From Rhodococcus jostii NBRC 16295 (lineage in GTDB: Bacteria; Actinomycetota; Actinomycetes; Mycobacteriales; Mycobacteriaceae), in NCBI RefSeq assembly GCF_001894825.1, contig NZ_BCWY01000011.1, forward strand, positions 117,638-181,637: a DNA stretch of 64,000 nucleotides. The letters run 5' to 3'. Shown here in pieces: positions 46,942 to 60,334 of this stretch. Under the pieces are notes generated by a model. It searched no databases. It was not told the origin of the DNA and worked only from the letters and a program-made list of their open reading frames with translations. The translations under genes were made by a program, and so were the position numbers. How positions within the stretch are numbered: the stretch's first letter is position 1; every line of letters starts with the position of its first letter.

Positions 46942-46981
46942 CGGAACGGGACGCTCCCTACATCGGGGGCGTCCCGTTCCG
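46942..46981 (+). terminator. Terminator of icd
   Basis: Perfect 13-bp arms CGGAACGGGACGC (46942-46954) and GCGTCCCGTTCCG (46969-46981), with a further TCCC/GGGG pairing inside, lie 27 bases past the icd stop. Confidence 0.8.
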
Positions 46982-47128
46982 CGTCTGCGGGATCGCGGGT
47001 GAGTCATCTCACGGTCGTTCGCAGCGCGAGAAGCGGAATTCCGGGAAGAGAATTTCGGTGTGGGTCGTTGCGCAACGAGGCGCCGTGCGCCGCGTAGTCG
47101 TAGTTCTGCCTAGTCGAAAGTTTTGTCT

Positions 47129-48352
47129 GTGAGCACTTCCACCCCTGTCCGCCCCGAGCACCTCGGTGTGGTCGCGCAGCATCCGTCCGTCCGCACGCTC
47201 GCCATGATCGCGCTCGCGCTCGGCGGCTTCGGGATCGGCACCACCGAGTTCGTGGCGATGGGGCTGTTACCCGAGATGGCGTCGAGCCTCGGCATCACCG
47301 AGCCCACCGCCGGACACGTCATCTCGGCGTACGCGATGGGTGTGGTCGTCGGTGCGCCGCTCATCGCGGCCCTGACCGCGCGGGTGCCCCGCAAGACACT
47401 GCTGATCGCATTGATGGCGGCGTTCACGATCGGCAACGCCGCGACCGTGTTCGCACCCGGCTACGGGGTGCTGATGGCCGCACGGTTCGTCGCGGGTCTC
47501 CCGCACGGCGCCTACTTCGGCGTCGCGGCACTCGTGGCCGCGCATCTCGCGGAGCGCGGCAGGCGGGCCAGGGCCGTCGCGCTCGTCATGATGGGACTGT
47601 CGGTGGCCAACGTCGTCGGGGTGCCGGTCGCGTCGTGGCTCGGCCAGAACCTCGGCTGGCGCAGCGCCTTCGCCCTCGTAGCGGTGATCGGTGTGGTGAC
47701 GCTGGGTGCGATCTGGGCGTGGGTGCCCGCGCTCGCCGCCATGCGGATGACGAACCCCCTCACCGAACTCGGCGCACTGCGCCGCCCGCAGGTGTGGATG
47801 ACGCTGATCATCGGCATGGTCGGCTTCGGTGGCATGTTCGCCGTCTACACGTACATCAGCACGACCCTCACCGACGTCGCCGGGCTGTCGCGGTCGCTGG
47901 TGCCGCTGGCCCTGATGATCTACGGGCTGGGGATGGTCGCGGGCAACGTGATCGGTGGACGGCTCGCCGACAGGGCGCTGATTCCCGGCCTGTTCGCCGC
48001 GATGACGGCCCTCGGCGTGCTGCTCGGGATCTTCGTGATCGCGTCGCACAACCCGTACACGGCGCTGCTGCTGGTGTTCTTCGTCGGTGCGGCGGGAGCG
48101 TCGATGGTGCCCGGACTGCAGACCCGGCTGATGGACGTAGCCGCCGACGCGCAGACCCTCGCCGCCTCGCTCAACCACGCGGCCCTCAACATCGCGAACG
48201 CGTTCGGCGCGTGGATCGGCGGTGTCGTGATCGCGGCCGGCTACGGCTACACCGCTCCCGCCGCAGTCGGCGCACTGCTCGCCGTCGCGGGTCTCGTGGT
48301 TCTCACCGTGGCGGTCGCGATGGAGCGCCGCGGTACCCGTTCGTCTGGGTGA
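47129..48352 (+). CDS. MFS transporter (DHA1/AraJ-like)
   Basis: A 407-aa major facilitator with twelve membrane helices. The first helix has GGFGIGTTEFVAMGLLPEMA, typical of the AraJ/YdhP drug-proton antiporter branch, and helix 4-5 has ARFVAGLPHGAYFGVAALVAA. The start is GTG at 47129; a TTG at 47123 is less likely. Substrate unknown: sugars, arabinose-like compounds or drugs fit the branch. About 210 bases separate it from icd, the part after the terminator holding its promoter. Confidence 0.88.
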   Translation: MSTSTPVRPEHLGVVAQHPSVRTLAMIALALGGFGIGTTEFVAMGLLPEMASSLGITEPTAGHVISAYAMGVVVGAPLIAALTARVPRKTLLIALMAAFTIGNAATVFAPGYGVLMAARFVAGLPHGAYFGVAALVAAHLAERGRRARAVALVMMGLSVANVVGVPVASWLGQNLGWRSAFALVAVIGVVTLGAIWAWVPALAAMRMTNPLTELGALRRPQVWMTLIIGMVGFGGMFAVYTYISTTLTDVAGLSRSLVPLALMIYGLGMVAGNVIGGRLADRALIPGLFAAMTALGVLLGIFVIASHNPYTALLLVFFVGAAGASMVPGLQTRLMDVAADAQTLAASLNHAALNIANAFGAWIGGVVIAAGYGYTAPAAVGALLAVAGLVVLTVAVAMERRGTRSSG

Positions 48353-48387
48353 CCGCGCTGTCGCACCCGTCCGCTACGGTGCTTGCC

Positions 48388-51309
<2,922 letters not shown>

Positions 51310-51324
51310 GCCGAGCAACGCCCG

Positions 51325-52620
51325 TCAGCGCCGCCGGGACAGCCGGCGTGCGCAGAGCACCAGCACGAGGACCACGGCCGCCCCGACTAACCCCACACCC
51401 GCCCGCAGCGCCAGCGTGTTGTCGGGGTGGTCGGAACCGGAGGCGACGACGGAACTCGTCGCGGCGGCCGAATCCTGTTGCGGCGGTGCGGCAAGCACCG
51501 CGGCGGAACCGTCCTCGGCCGGGTGCAGGTCCTCGAGTGAACCCACCCGTGTGTCGCGGTCGAGGGCGAAACCGTAGTCGAGCAGTCGTGCCGCCTGTTC
51601 CCACGGCCGGATCGGCTGGGCCTCGGCTCCCATCAGCGTCACCATCAGCCGGCGACCGCCGTGATCGGCGCCGCCGACGTACGTGTGGCGGGCGTCGTCG
51701 GTGAATCCGGTCTTGCCGCCCAGCGCGCCCTCGTAGTTGTAGAGCAGCTGATTGTCGTTGGCGAGTGCGAACGGGGGCCGGTCCTGGTCTTCCGGGATCG
51801 CGGGATCCTTCGGGAACCCCGGGAACTGGACCGTCTCCGTGGAGATCAGCTCCGCGAACGTCGGGTTCTTCATCGCGGTGTGGAAGATGAGCGCGAGGTC
51901 GAACGGCGAGCTGCTCATGCCGGGACCGTCGAGTCCGGACGGGGTCGCGGTCCTCGTGTCGTGAGCACCGAGGGTGTCGGCGAGGTGGTTCATCTTCTCG
52001 ACGGTCGCGGTGTCGCCGCCGAGTTGCCGGGCGAGGAGATGGGCGGCGTCGTTCCCCGATGCCATCACCAGGCCCTGCATCAGCTGCCGGTTCGTGTACT
52101 GACCGTTCTTGCCTATCCCGACCGCGCTGCCCTCCACGGCGGCGTCCTCGGCGGTGGCGGTGACGGTCTTGTCGAGATCCAGCTCGTCGAGCGCGACGAG
52201 CGCGAGCAGCATCTTGATGGTGCTGGCCGGGCGGTACCGGCCGTGCGGGTCCTTGGCCGCGAGCACGTCGCCGCTGTCGATGTCGGCCACCACCCAGCCG
52301 GACGCCGCGATGTCGTCGGGCAGGGCAGGCGCGCCGTCGGGCAGGGTCACTCCGCATTCGGCGAGCTTCGGCCCGCCCACCGGCTCGTCGGGCACGGACA
52401 CGGCGGTCGGCGTCGGATCACCCGGCTGCGGCACCTCGGACAGGTCGATCGCGGGCGCCGGAGCCGACCGGTGCGGGCAGTCGTCGGTGTTCGGGGTCGT
52501 GAACGGCGCCGAGGTCGGGGAGGAGGGGACCGCAGGCGGGATCGCACCCGCAGCGCTCACCGAGAGTCCGGCCAACAGGGTTCCGGACACGACCGCGGTA
52601 CACACTCGACGCCACATCAT
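51325..52620 (-). CDS. D-alanyl-D-alanine carboxypeptidase (PBP5/DacB type)
   Basis: A 431-aa penicillin-binding protein that trims peptidoglycan stem peptides. Signal peptide at the N-terminus (TAVVSGTLLAGLSVSAAGA). Active-site motifs: S-x-x-K in PASTIKMLL, SGN in MASGNDAAHLL and KTG in GGKTGFTDDA. A single C-terminal membrane helix (ALRAGVGLVGAAVVLVLVLC) and basic tail anchor it. A Pro-rich segment and extra Cys pair precede the catalytic domain. Two adjacent ATGs (52620 and 52617) can start it. Corresponds to M. tuberculosis DacB1 by location near the sdh/trpS block. Confidence 0.92.
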   Translation of the reverse strand: MMWRRVCTAVVSGTLLAGLSVSAAGAIPPAVPSSPTSAPFTTPNTDDCPHRSAPAPAIDLSEVPQPGDPTPTAVSVPDEPVGGPKLAECGVTLPDGAPALPDDIAASGWVVADIDSGDVLAAKDPHGRYRPASTIKMLLALVALDELDLDKTVTATAEDAAVEGSAVGIGKNGQYTNRQLMQGLVMASGNDAAHLLARQLGGDTATVEKMNHLADTLGAHDTRTATPSGLDGPGMSSSPFDLALIFHTAMKNPTFAELISTETVQFPGFPKDPAIPEDQDRPPFALANDNQLLYNYEGALGGKTGFTDDARHTYVGGADHGGRRLMVTLMGAEAQPIRPWEQAARLLDYGFALDRDTRVGSLEDLHPAEDGSAAVLAAPPQQDSAAATSSVVASGSDHPDNTLALRAGVGLVGAAVVLVLVLCARRLSRRR

Positions 52621-52726
52621 CGAGAAGGCAGCGTATGCGATGGCCCAGCCGGTTCCGAAAACGGACGCTGTGTCGACACGCATTCGTGACGTCGCCGCAC
52701 CATTTCGGGCCACGGGCGGCCCGGTG

Positions 52727-53722
52727 TCAGATGAAACCCATGCCCCGGACGGCGTCGCGTTCGGATTCGAGTTCGGCCACCGACGCGTCGATCCGCTTCT
52801 GCGAGAAGTCGTCGATCTCCAGCCCCTCCACGATCTGCCAGGCCCCGTCGACCGAGCGGACCGGGAAGGAGCACACGAGTCCGTCCGGCACTCCGTACGC
52901 GCCGGTGGAGGGCAGCGCCACGGACGTCCAGTCGTCCGCGGGGGTACCGAGCACCCAGTCGTGCACGTGGTCGATCGCCGCGTTGGCGGCGGAGGCCGCG
53001 GACGATGCGCCCCGAGCCTCGATGATCGCGCTGCCCCGGTTCGCGACCGTGGGAATGAAGTCGCCGGTGAGCCATTCGCGGTCCGCGGCGAACTCGGCGC
53101 CGGACCGGCTTCCCACCCTCGCATGGAAGATGTCGGGGTACTGGGTGCTCGAGTGGTTGCCCCAGATCGCGACGCGGCTGATGTCGTTCACCGCGGCGCC
53201 GGAGTGCCTCGCCAGCTGGGCGATCGCGCGGTTGTGGTCGAGCCGGGTCAGCGCCGTGAACCGTTCCGCGGGCACGTCGGGCGCGTTGTCCGCGGCCACG
53301 AGCGCGTTGGAGTTGGCCGGGTTGCCGACGACCAGCACCCGGACTCCGTCGGCCGCAACCTGGTTGATCGCGCGACCCTGCACGGTGAAGATCTGCCCGT
53401 TCGCGGCGAGCAGGTCGCCGCGCTCCATGCCCTTGGACCGGGGCCGCGATCCGATGAGGAGCGCCACGTCGGTGCCGTCGAAGCCATGCTTCGGGTCGTC
53501 GTGGACCTCGACATCGCGGAGCAGGGGGAAGGCGCTGTCGTCGAGCTCCATCGCGGTACCCTCGGCCGCGGCAACGGCGGACGGAATCTCCAAGAGCCGC
53601 AGTCGAATCGGGGTTTCGGGGCCGAGCATCTCGCCCGCCGCGATCCGGAAGAGCGCCGCGTAGCCGATGCTGCCTGCCGCTCCGGTGACCGTGACCACTG
53701 CGGGAGTAGGCGACTGCGCCAT
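52727..53722 (-). CDS. mdh: Malate dehydrogenase
   Basis: NAD-dependent TCA enzyme, 331 aa. The NAD motif is [20 protein letters not shown], substrate Arg residues are in [15 protein letters not shown] and [14 protein letters not shown], and the catalytic His is in [13 protein letters not shown]. This is the long cytosolic-type MDH found in actinobacteria (329 residues in M. tuberculosis). It lies beside the sdh operon, although in M. tuberculosis it is elsewhere, so TCA genes are grouped here. Confidence 0.96.
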   Translation of the reverse strand: MAQSPTPAVVTVTGAAGSIGYAALFRIAAGEMLGPETPIRLRLLEIPSAVAAAEGTAMELDDSAFPLLRDVEVHDDPKHGFDGTDVALLIGSRPRSKGMERGDLLAANGQIFTVQGRAINQVAADGVRVLVVGNPANSNALVAADNAPDVPAERFTALTRLDHNRAIAQLARHSGAAVNDISRVAIWGNHSSTQYPDIFHARVGSRSGAEFAADREWLTGDFIPTVANRGSAIIEARGASSAASAANAAIDHVHDWVLGTPADDWTSVALPSTGAYGVPDGLVCSFPVRSVDGAWQIVEGLEIDDFSQKRIDASVAELESERDAVRGMGFI

Positions 53723-53806
53723 GTGTGAACCTCACTGTCCGTCGGGAGCATCTGTTCTCGACACTAGCGCGGAGATTTCACCGTGGAGCGGCTCGGACAG
53801 GGAGCT

Positions 53807-53866
53807 CGAGCACGACGCAGGGCGCCCCCGACCGGATGTGGTCGGGGGCGCCCTGAATCGTGCTCG
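53807..53866 (-). terminator. Compound terminator of the sdh operon
   Basis: Inner perfect arms AGGGCGCCCCCGACC (53819-53833) and GGTCGGGGGCGCCCT (53840-53854) are enclosed by outer arms CGAGCACGA and TCGTGCTCG. It lies 11 bases past the sdhB stop. Confidence 0.88.
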
Positions 53867-53876
53867 GGGATCGGAC

Positions 53877-54656
53877 TCAGCGTGCGAACAGCAGCGCGCG
53901 CTTGACTTCCTGGATCGCCTTCGTCACCTGGATGCCACGAGGGCAGGCGTCGGTGCAGTTGAACGTGGTCCGGCAGCGCCAGACACCGTCCTTGTCGTTG
54001 AGGATGTCGAGACGCTCCGACGCACCCTCGTCACGGCTGTCGAAGATGAAGCGGTGCGCGTTGACGATGGCAGCGGGACCGAAGTAGCTGCCGTCGCTCC
54101 AGTACACGGGGCACGACGTGGTGCAGCACGCACACAGGATGCACTTGGTGGTGTCGTCGAAACGTGCACGGTCGTGCTGCGACTGGATGCGCTCACGGGT
54201 GGGCTCGTTGCCGGTGGTGATGAGGAACGGCTTCACGGCGCGGAACGCGTCGAAGAAGGGCTCCATGTCGACGACGAGGTCCTTCTCCACCGGCAGGCCC
54301 TTGATGGGCTCGACGGTGATCGTGACCGGCTTGCCGTCCTTGGACAGCATGTCCTTCATGAGGAGCTTGCAGGCCAGACGGTTGACGCCGTTGATCCGCA
54401 TCGCGTCCGAACCGCACACGCCGTGGGCGCAGCTGCGGCGGAACGTGAGCGTGCCGTCGAGGTAGCCCTTCACGTACAGCAGCAGGTTCAGCATGCGGTC
54501 CGTCGGCAGCGCCGGCACCTGGAAGCTGTCCCAGTGCTGACCCTCGCCGGACTCCGGGTTCATCCGCGCGATCTTGAGGGTGACCATGACGGCGCCCTCA
54601 GGAACGGGAGGAAGGTCCGCCTTGTTCTCGCTCTTGTCGACTGCAGGTGCGCTCAT
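53877..54656 (-). CDS. sdhB: Succinate dehydrogenase iron-sulfur subunit
   Basis: 259-aa Fe-S subunit of complex II. The 2Fe-2S ligands are in RRSCAHGVCGSDAM and RLACKLL, and the 4Fe-4S/3Fe-4S ligands in CILCACCTTSCPVYW and CRTTFNCTDACPRGIQVT. The ATG overlaps the sdhA stop by one base (TGATG). Last gene of sdhCDAB, followed by a strong terminator. Confidence 0.97.
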   Translation of the reverse strand: MSAPAVDKSENKADLPPVPEGAVMVTLKIARMNPESGEGQHWDSFQVPALPTDRMLNLLLYVKGYLDGTLTFRRSCAHGVCGSDAMRINGVNRLACKLLMKDMLSKDGKPVTITVEPIKGLPVEKDLVVDMEPFFDAFRAVKPFLITTGNEPTRERIQSQHDRARFDDTTKCILCACCTTSCPVYWSDGSYFGPAAIVNAHRFIFDSRDEGASERLDILNDKDGVWRCRTTFNCTDACPRGIQVTKAIQEVKRALLFAR

Positions 54657-56407
54657 CAGTACTTACGCTCCATCGGCTCGTAACGGGTCTGGACTACCGG
54701 CTTGTAGTCGAGACGGATGTCGGAGAGCAGGCCGTCGCCCTCCTTGTATGCCATCGTGTGCTTCATGTACTCGGCGTCGTTGCGGTCCGGGAAGTCCTCA
54801 CGGGCGTGGCCGCCACGCGATTCCTTGCGGTTCAGCGCACCGACGACGGTGACCTCCGCCATTTCGAGGAGGAAGCCGAGCTCGACGGCCTCGAGCAGGT
54901 CGCTGTTGTAGCGCTTGCCCTTGTCCTGCACCGTGATGTGGTTGTAGCGCTCCTTGAGGGCGCGCACGTCCTTGAGTGCCTGGGTGAGGCGCTCTTCGGT
55001 ACGGAACACCGAAGCGTTGTTGTCCATCGACTGCTGCAGCTCGCTGCGGATGTCCGCGACACGCTCGTGACCGTGGTCGGAGAGGATGGTGGCCATCCAC
55101 TCGTCGACCATCTTCTCGGGCGTCTCGGGCATGTCGACGAACTCGCTGTTGTTGGCGTGCTCGGCGGCGGCGATGCCGGCGCGGCGTCCGAAGACGTTGA
55201 TGTCGAGCAGCGAGTTGGTGCCGAGACGGTTCGCGCCGTGGACGGAGACGCAGGCGCACTCGCCGGCGGCGTACAGGCCCTGGACGATCTCGTCGTTGTT
55301 GCGCAGCACCTCACCGTTGATCTTGGTGGGGATGCCGCCCATGACGTAGTGGCAGGTCGGGTACACCGGCACGGGTTCCTTGACCGGGTCCACACCGAGG
55401 TAGGTGCGGGAGAACTCCATGATGTCGGGGAGCTTCTCGTCGAGGACTTCCTCGGGGATGTGGGTCACGTCGATGTAGACGTAGTCCTTGTTCGGTCCCG
55501 CGCCGCGTCCCTCGAGCACCTCGAGCACCATCGACCGCGCGACGATGTCACGGGGTGCGAGGTCCTTGATGGTGGGGGCGTAGCGCTCCATGAACCGTTC
55601 GCCGTCGGCGTTGCGGAGGATGCCGCCCTCACCGCGCACGGCCTCGGAGATGAGGATGCCGAGCCCGGCCAGGCCTGTGGGATGGAACTGGTGGAACTCC
55701 ATGTCCTCCAGCGGAAGGCCCTTGCGGAAGATGATGCCCATGCCGTCACCGGTGAGGGTGTGCGCGTTCGACGTCGTCTTGTACATGCGTCCCGAGCCGC
55801 CGGTGGCGAACACGATGGACTTCGCGTGGAAGACGTGGATCTCGCCGGTGGCCAGCTCGTAGGCGATGACGCCGGTGGCGACCGGGCCGTTCTCCGTCTC
55901 GGTGATCGCGATGTCGAGAGCGTAGAACTCGTTGAAGAACTCGACGTCGTGCTTGACGCAGTTCTGGTAGAGGGTCTGCAGGATCATGTGGCCGGTGCGG
56001 TCCGCGGCATAACATGCGCGGCGCACGGGGGCCTTACCGTGATCGCGGGTGTGACCACCGAAACGACGCTGGTCGATCTTGCCCTCGGGCGTGCGGTTGA
56101 ACGGCAGACCCATCTTCTCGAGGTCGAGCACCGCGTCGATGGCCTCCTTGGCCATGATCTCGACGGCGTCCTGGTCGGCGAGGTAGTCGCCGCCCTTGAC
56201 CGTGTCGAAGGTGTGCCACTCCCAGTTGTCTTCCTCCACGTTCGCCAGTGCGGCGCACATGCCGCCCTGGGCCGCGCCGGTGTGGCTGCGGGTGGGGTAG
56301 AGCTTGGTCAGTACTGCGGTGCGGGCGCGGGGACCGGCCTCGATCGCTGCGCGCATGCCGGCGCCGCCGGCACCGACGATGACCACGTCATAACGGTGTT
56401 CCTGCAT
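54656..56407 (-). CDS. sdhA: Succinate dehydrogenase flavoprotein subunit
   Basis: 583-aa FAD subunit that oxidises succinate to fumarate. The FAD-binding motif is VVIVGAGGAGMRAAIEAG; the covalent flavin His lies in RSHTGAAQGGMCAAL; catalytic and substrate residues in FGGHTRDHGKAPVRR, HQFHPTG and HGANRLGTNSLLDINVFG. Normal length. 15 bases separate it from sdhD. Confidence 0.98.
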   Translation of the reverse strand: MQEHRYDVVIVGAGGAGMRAAIEAGPRARTAVLTKLYPTRSHTGAAQGGMCAALANVEEDNWEWHTFDTVKGGDYLADQDAVEIMAKEAIDAVLDLEKMGLPFNRTPEGKIDQRRFGGHTRDHGKAPVRRACYAADRTGHMILQTLYQNCVKHDVEFFNEFYALDIAITETENGPVATGVIAYELATGEIHVFHAKSIVFATGGSGRMYKTTSNAHTLTGDGMGIIFRKGLPLEDMEFHQFHPTGLAGLGILISEAVRGEGGILRNADGERFMERYAPTIKDLAPRDIVARSMVLEVLEGRGAGPNKDYVYIDVTHIPEEVLDEKLPDIMEFSRTYLGVDPVKEPVPVYPTCHYVMGGIPTKINGEVLRNNDEIVQGLYAAGECACVSVHGANRLGTNSLLDINVFGRRAGIAAAEHANNSEFVDMPETPEKMVDEWMATILSDHGHERVADIRSELQQSMDNNASVFRTEERLTQALKDVRALKERYNHITVQDKGKRYNSDLLEAVELGFLLEMAEVTVVGALNRKESRGGHAREDFPDRNDAEYMKHTMAYKEGDGLLSDIRLDYKPVVQTRYEPMERKY

Positions 56408-56422
56408 GAAGTCTGTGCTCCC

Positions 56423-56866
56423 CTAGCTCGCCGAGATATTGGGGTCGAAGGTGAAGATGACGTACGTGCCGAGGCCCATGATCAGGATCATCGAGAGAAC
56501 GAGGATCGTGGTCAGCCAGAAGCGCGTGGAGTCCTTGCGGGAGTAGTCCGCGATGACCGTGCGGAGGCCGTTGCCGCCGTGCAGCTGGGCAAGCCACAGC
56601 ATGGTGAGGTCCCAGAACTGCCAGAACGGGCTGGACCAGCGGCCTGCGACGAACGCGAAGTTGATGCGGTGCACGCCGTCGTCGAGCATCAGCATGATGA
56701 AGAGGTGGCCGAGCACGAGGAAGATCAGTGCGAGTCCGGAGAACCGCATGAACAGCCAGGCGTACAGCTCGAAGTTGTTCTTCGAGGTCCGGCGCGGAGA
56801 GCGCGGGTTGTCCAGGCTGGCGGGACGGTCGTAGGTCTTGCCGAGACTCTTGGCTTCTGTCGTCAT
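56423..56866 (-). CDS. sdhD: Succinate dehydrogenase membrane anchor subunit D
   Basis: About 147 aa with three membrane helices (FSGLALIFLVLGHLFIMLML, FWDLTMLWLAQLHGGNGLR, FWLTTILVLSMILIMGLGTY). A heme-ligand His is available in LVLGHLFIML. The ATG at 56866 follows the sdhC stop with one base between (TGACATG). Its C-terminus ends PNISAS. Confidence 0.93.
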   Translation of the reverse strand: MTTEAKSLGKTYDRPASLDNPRSPRRTSKNNFELYAWLFMRFSGLALIFLVLGHLFIMLMLDDGVHRINFAFVAGRWSSPFWQFWDLTMLWLAQLHGGNGLRTVIADYSRKDSTRFWLTTILVLSMILIMGLGTYVIFTFDPNISAS

Positions 56867-56867
56867 G

Positions 56868-57272
56868 TCAGTGCCCCGCAAACATGTTGTAGAAGATGCG
56901 GCCGGCGCCCGGGATCATCACCAGGAACCAGATCGCGAGGATTACCCAGAGCATCAGGCGCTGGTACTGCGGTCCCTTGGACCAGAAATCCACCAGCATC
57001 ACCCGGACGCCGTTCAGTGCGTGGTACAGCACGGCGGCGACGAGAGCGAGCTCCATGAGCCCGACGATCGGGTTCTTGTAGGTCTCGATGACACTGTCGT
57101 ACGTGTCGGGATTCACACGCACCAGCGCGGTATCCAGCACGTGCACGAATAGGAAGAAGAACGTCATTACGCCTGTGATCCGGTGCAATACCCAGGACCA
57201 CATTCCGGGGTCGCCCCGGTAAAGCGACCGTGTGCGCTCCTTGGCCGGAGCGGCTTCAGTCGTAGTACTCAT
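56868..57272 (-). CDS. sdhC: Succinate dehydrogenase cytochrome b556 subunit C
   Basis: 134-aa membrane subunit with three helices (VLHRITGVMTFFFLFVHVLD, LMELALVAAVLYHALNGVR, LMLWVILAIWFLVMIPGAG). The quinone/heme region has SWVLHRITG and LYHALNGVR. The ATG at 57272 has GGAGG 11 bases upstream; longer in-frame starts are less likely. First gene of sdhCDAB. Confidence 0.93.
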   Translation of the reverse strand: MSTTTEAAPAKERTRSLYRGDPGMWSWVLHRITGVMTFFFLFVHVLDTALVRVNPDTYDSVIETYKNPIVGLMELALVAAVLYHALNGVRVMLVDFWSKGPQYQRLMLWVILAIWFLVMIPGAGRIFYNMFAGH

Positions 57273-57527
57273 CGAGTGCTGTGCCTCCAACGTCATTGGT
57301 GGACGTGTCGAGTCTGCGCAGCGTTGCGGACATACCACAACTAGGGACCCGACGTGATCCTGAACCGACTTCTCTGAACTCTAAACCCAACGGAAACGGG
57401 GGAACTAATTCGAGTCGGGGTTCGTACCGCCCCCGCAATTGAAGTTAGGTTTGCCTCTCCAATGCGGATTGGGCCGTCGCGGGCGAATCTCTGCATCCAT
57501 TCAGCCCACGTGATTGGATGGGGAACC
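57273..57527. promoter_or_regulatory. Divergent sdhC / cdd intergenic region
   Basis: These 255 bases hold promoters for the sdh operon (leftward) and cdd-deoA-add (rightward). The middle is AT-richer (GGGGGAACTAATTCGAG). A possible DtxR/IdeR-like site is listed separately. No clear -10/-35 assignment. Confidence 0.45.
57445..57463. promoter_or_regulatory. Possible DtxR/IdeR-type iron box
   Basis: TTAGGTTTGCCTCTCCAAT matches 14 of 19 positions of the iron-box consensus TTAGGTTAGSCTAACCTAA, with an intact left half. It would fit iron control of the iron-rich SDH complex, but the right half is poor. Confidence 0.25.
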
Positions 57528-57924
57528 ATGGTCGAGATCGATTGGAAACTGTTGCGCGCCAACGCGCGTGAGGTGATGGAGCAGGCCTACGCGCCCTACT
57601 CCGGATTCGCGGTGGGCGCGGCGGCGCTCGTCGACGATGGACGAATCGTCGTCGGATGCAATGTGGAAAATGTCTCATACGGATTGGGGCTCTGCGCCGA
57701 GTGCGTACTGGTCGGTAACTTATTTGCGAGCGGCGGGGGCCGATTAATCGCCTTCACCTGCTGTGACGCGAGTGGCGACATACTCATGCCGTGCGGACGC
57801 TGCCGGCAGATTCTCTTCGAGCACGGCGGACCCGGACTGCTCGTCGACCACCGGGCCGGCGTGCGACCACTGGAACAGTTGCTGCCGGACGCGTTCGGTC
57901 CGGAGGAGAAGGGGAGAATCAGCC

Positions 57925-57932
<8 letters not shown>
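57528..57932 (+). CDS. cdd: Cytidine deaminase
   Basis: 134-aa zinc enzyme that deaminates cytidine and deoxycytidine. The catalytic Glu and zinc Cys are in LGLCAECVLVGN and the Cys pair in MPCGRCRQIL; the substrate region is YAPYSGFAVGAA and NVENVSYGLGLC. In the first zinc motif the ligand is Cys rather than His, as in other tetrameric CDAs. The ATG is preceded by GGGGA. It overlaps deoA by 8 bases. Confidence 0.95.
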
Positions 57933-59220
<1,288 letters not shown>

Positions 59221-59229
59221 CGTCGACGC

Positions 59230-60315
59230 ATGACCGCACTGGATCTGTCGGCCCTGCGCCGAGCGCCGAAGGTGTTGCTGCACGACCATCTCGACGGAGG
59301 TCTCCGGCCCGAGACGGTCCTGGAACTTGCCCGCGACTGCGGCTACGACGCGCTGCCCGCCGACACGGCGCCCGCGCTCGCCACGTGGTTCCGGGAGGCC
59401 GCCGACAGCGGTTCGCTCGAGAGATACCTCGAGACGTTCGCGCACACCGTCGCCGTCATGCAGACGCCGGTCGGGCTCGAACGCGTGGCCCGTGAGTGCG
59501 CCGAGGACCTCGCCGACGACGGCGTCGTTTACGCCGAGATCCGCTTCGCACCGGAGCAGCACCTCGAGGAGGGGCTGACCCTGGACGAGGTGGTGGAGCA
59601 GGTCCTGCTCGGATTCGAGGCCGGTGAGTCCGCGGCCGAGGTGCGCGGTCAGAACATCCGGATCGGGGTCCTGCTCACGGCGATGCGGCACGCGGCGCGG
59701 TCCCGGGAGATCGCGGAACTGGCGATCCGGTTCCGGGACCGCGGTGTCGTCGGGTTCGACATCGCCGGCGCCGAGGCCGGCAATCCGCCGAGCCGTCACC
59801 TCGACGCCTTCGAGTACATGCGCGGCAGCAATGCGCACTTCACCATTCACGCAGGTGAGGCGTTCGGGCTGCCGTCCATTCACGAGGCCATCGCGTTCTG
59901 CGGAACCGACCGGCTGGGGCACGGCGTCCGGATCACCGACGACATCACGATCGGCCCCGACGGCGTCCCGGTGCTGGGCACGCTCGCGAACTATGTGCGG
60001 GACAAGAGGATTCCCCTCGAGCTGTGTCCCAGCTCCAACGTCCAGACCGGGGCGGTGGACGCACTCGAGAACCATCCGTTCGACCTGCTCGCCCGACTGC
60101 GGTTCCGGGTCACCGTCAACACCGACAACCGGCTCATGAGCGACACGAGCATGAGCCAGGAGATGCTCCGACTGGTCGAGACGTTCGGTTACGGCTGGAC
60201 GGACCTCGAGCGCTACACCATCAACGCGATGAAGTCGGCCTTCATCCCGTTCGATCAGCGACTGCAGTTGATCGACGAGGTGATCAAGCCGGGATTCGCC
60301 GTGCTGGTGGGCTGA
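59230..60315 (+). CDS. add: Adenosine deaminase
   Basis: 361-aa zinc TIM-barrel enzyme converting adenosine to inosine. Motifs: [19 protein letters not shown] (metal His pair), the [10 protein letters not shown] catalytic Glu, LGHGVRI, and the C-terminal metal Asp in [11 protein letters not shown]. Starts 9 bases after deoA, completing a cdd-deoA-add salvage operon. Converges with the next gene. Confidence 0.95.
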   Translation: MTALDLSALRRAPKVLLHDHLDGGLRPETVLELARDCGYDALPADTAPALATWFREAADSGSLERYLETFAHTVAVMQTPVGLERVARECAEDLADDGVVYAEIRFAPEQHLEEGLTLDEVVEQVLLGFEAGESAAEVRGQNIRIGVLLTAMRHAARSREIAELAIRFRDRGVVGFDIAGAEAGNPPSRHLDAFEYMRGSNAHFTIHAGEAFGLPSIHEAIAFCGTDRLGHGVRITDDITIGPDGVPVLGTLANYVRDKRIPLELCPSSNVQTGAVDALENHPFDLLARLRFRVTVNTDNRLMSDTSMSQEMLRLVETFGYGWTDLERYTINAMKSAFIPFDQRLQLIDEVIKPGFAVLVG

Positions 60316-60334
60316 GTGGCCCGAGGTCGGGCGC

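Noticed and set aside
47066..47077. Palindrome CGTTGCGCAACG upstream of the MFS gene as an operator
   Set aside because: Twelve bases of GC-rich palindrome occur by chance often here, it has no spacer typical of a known regulator, and no regulator gene is adjacent.
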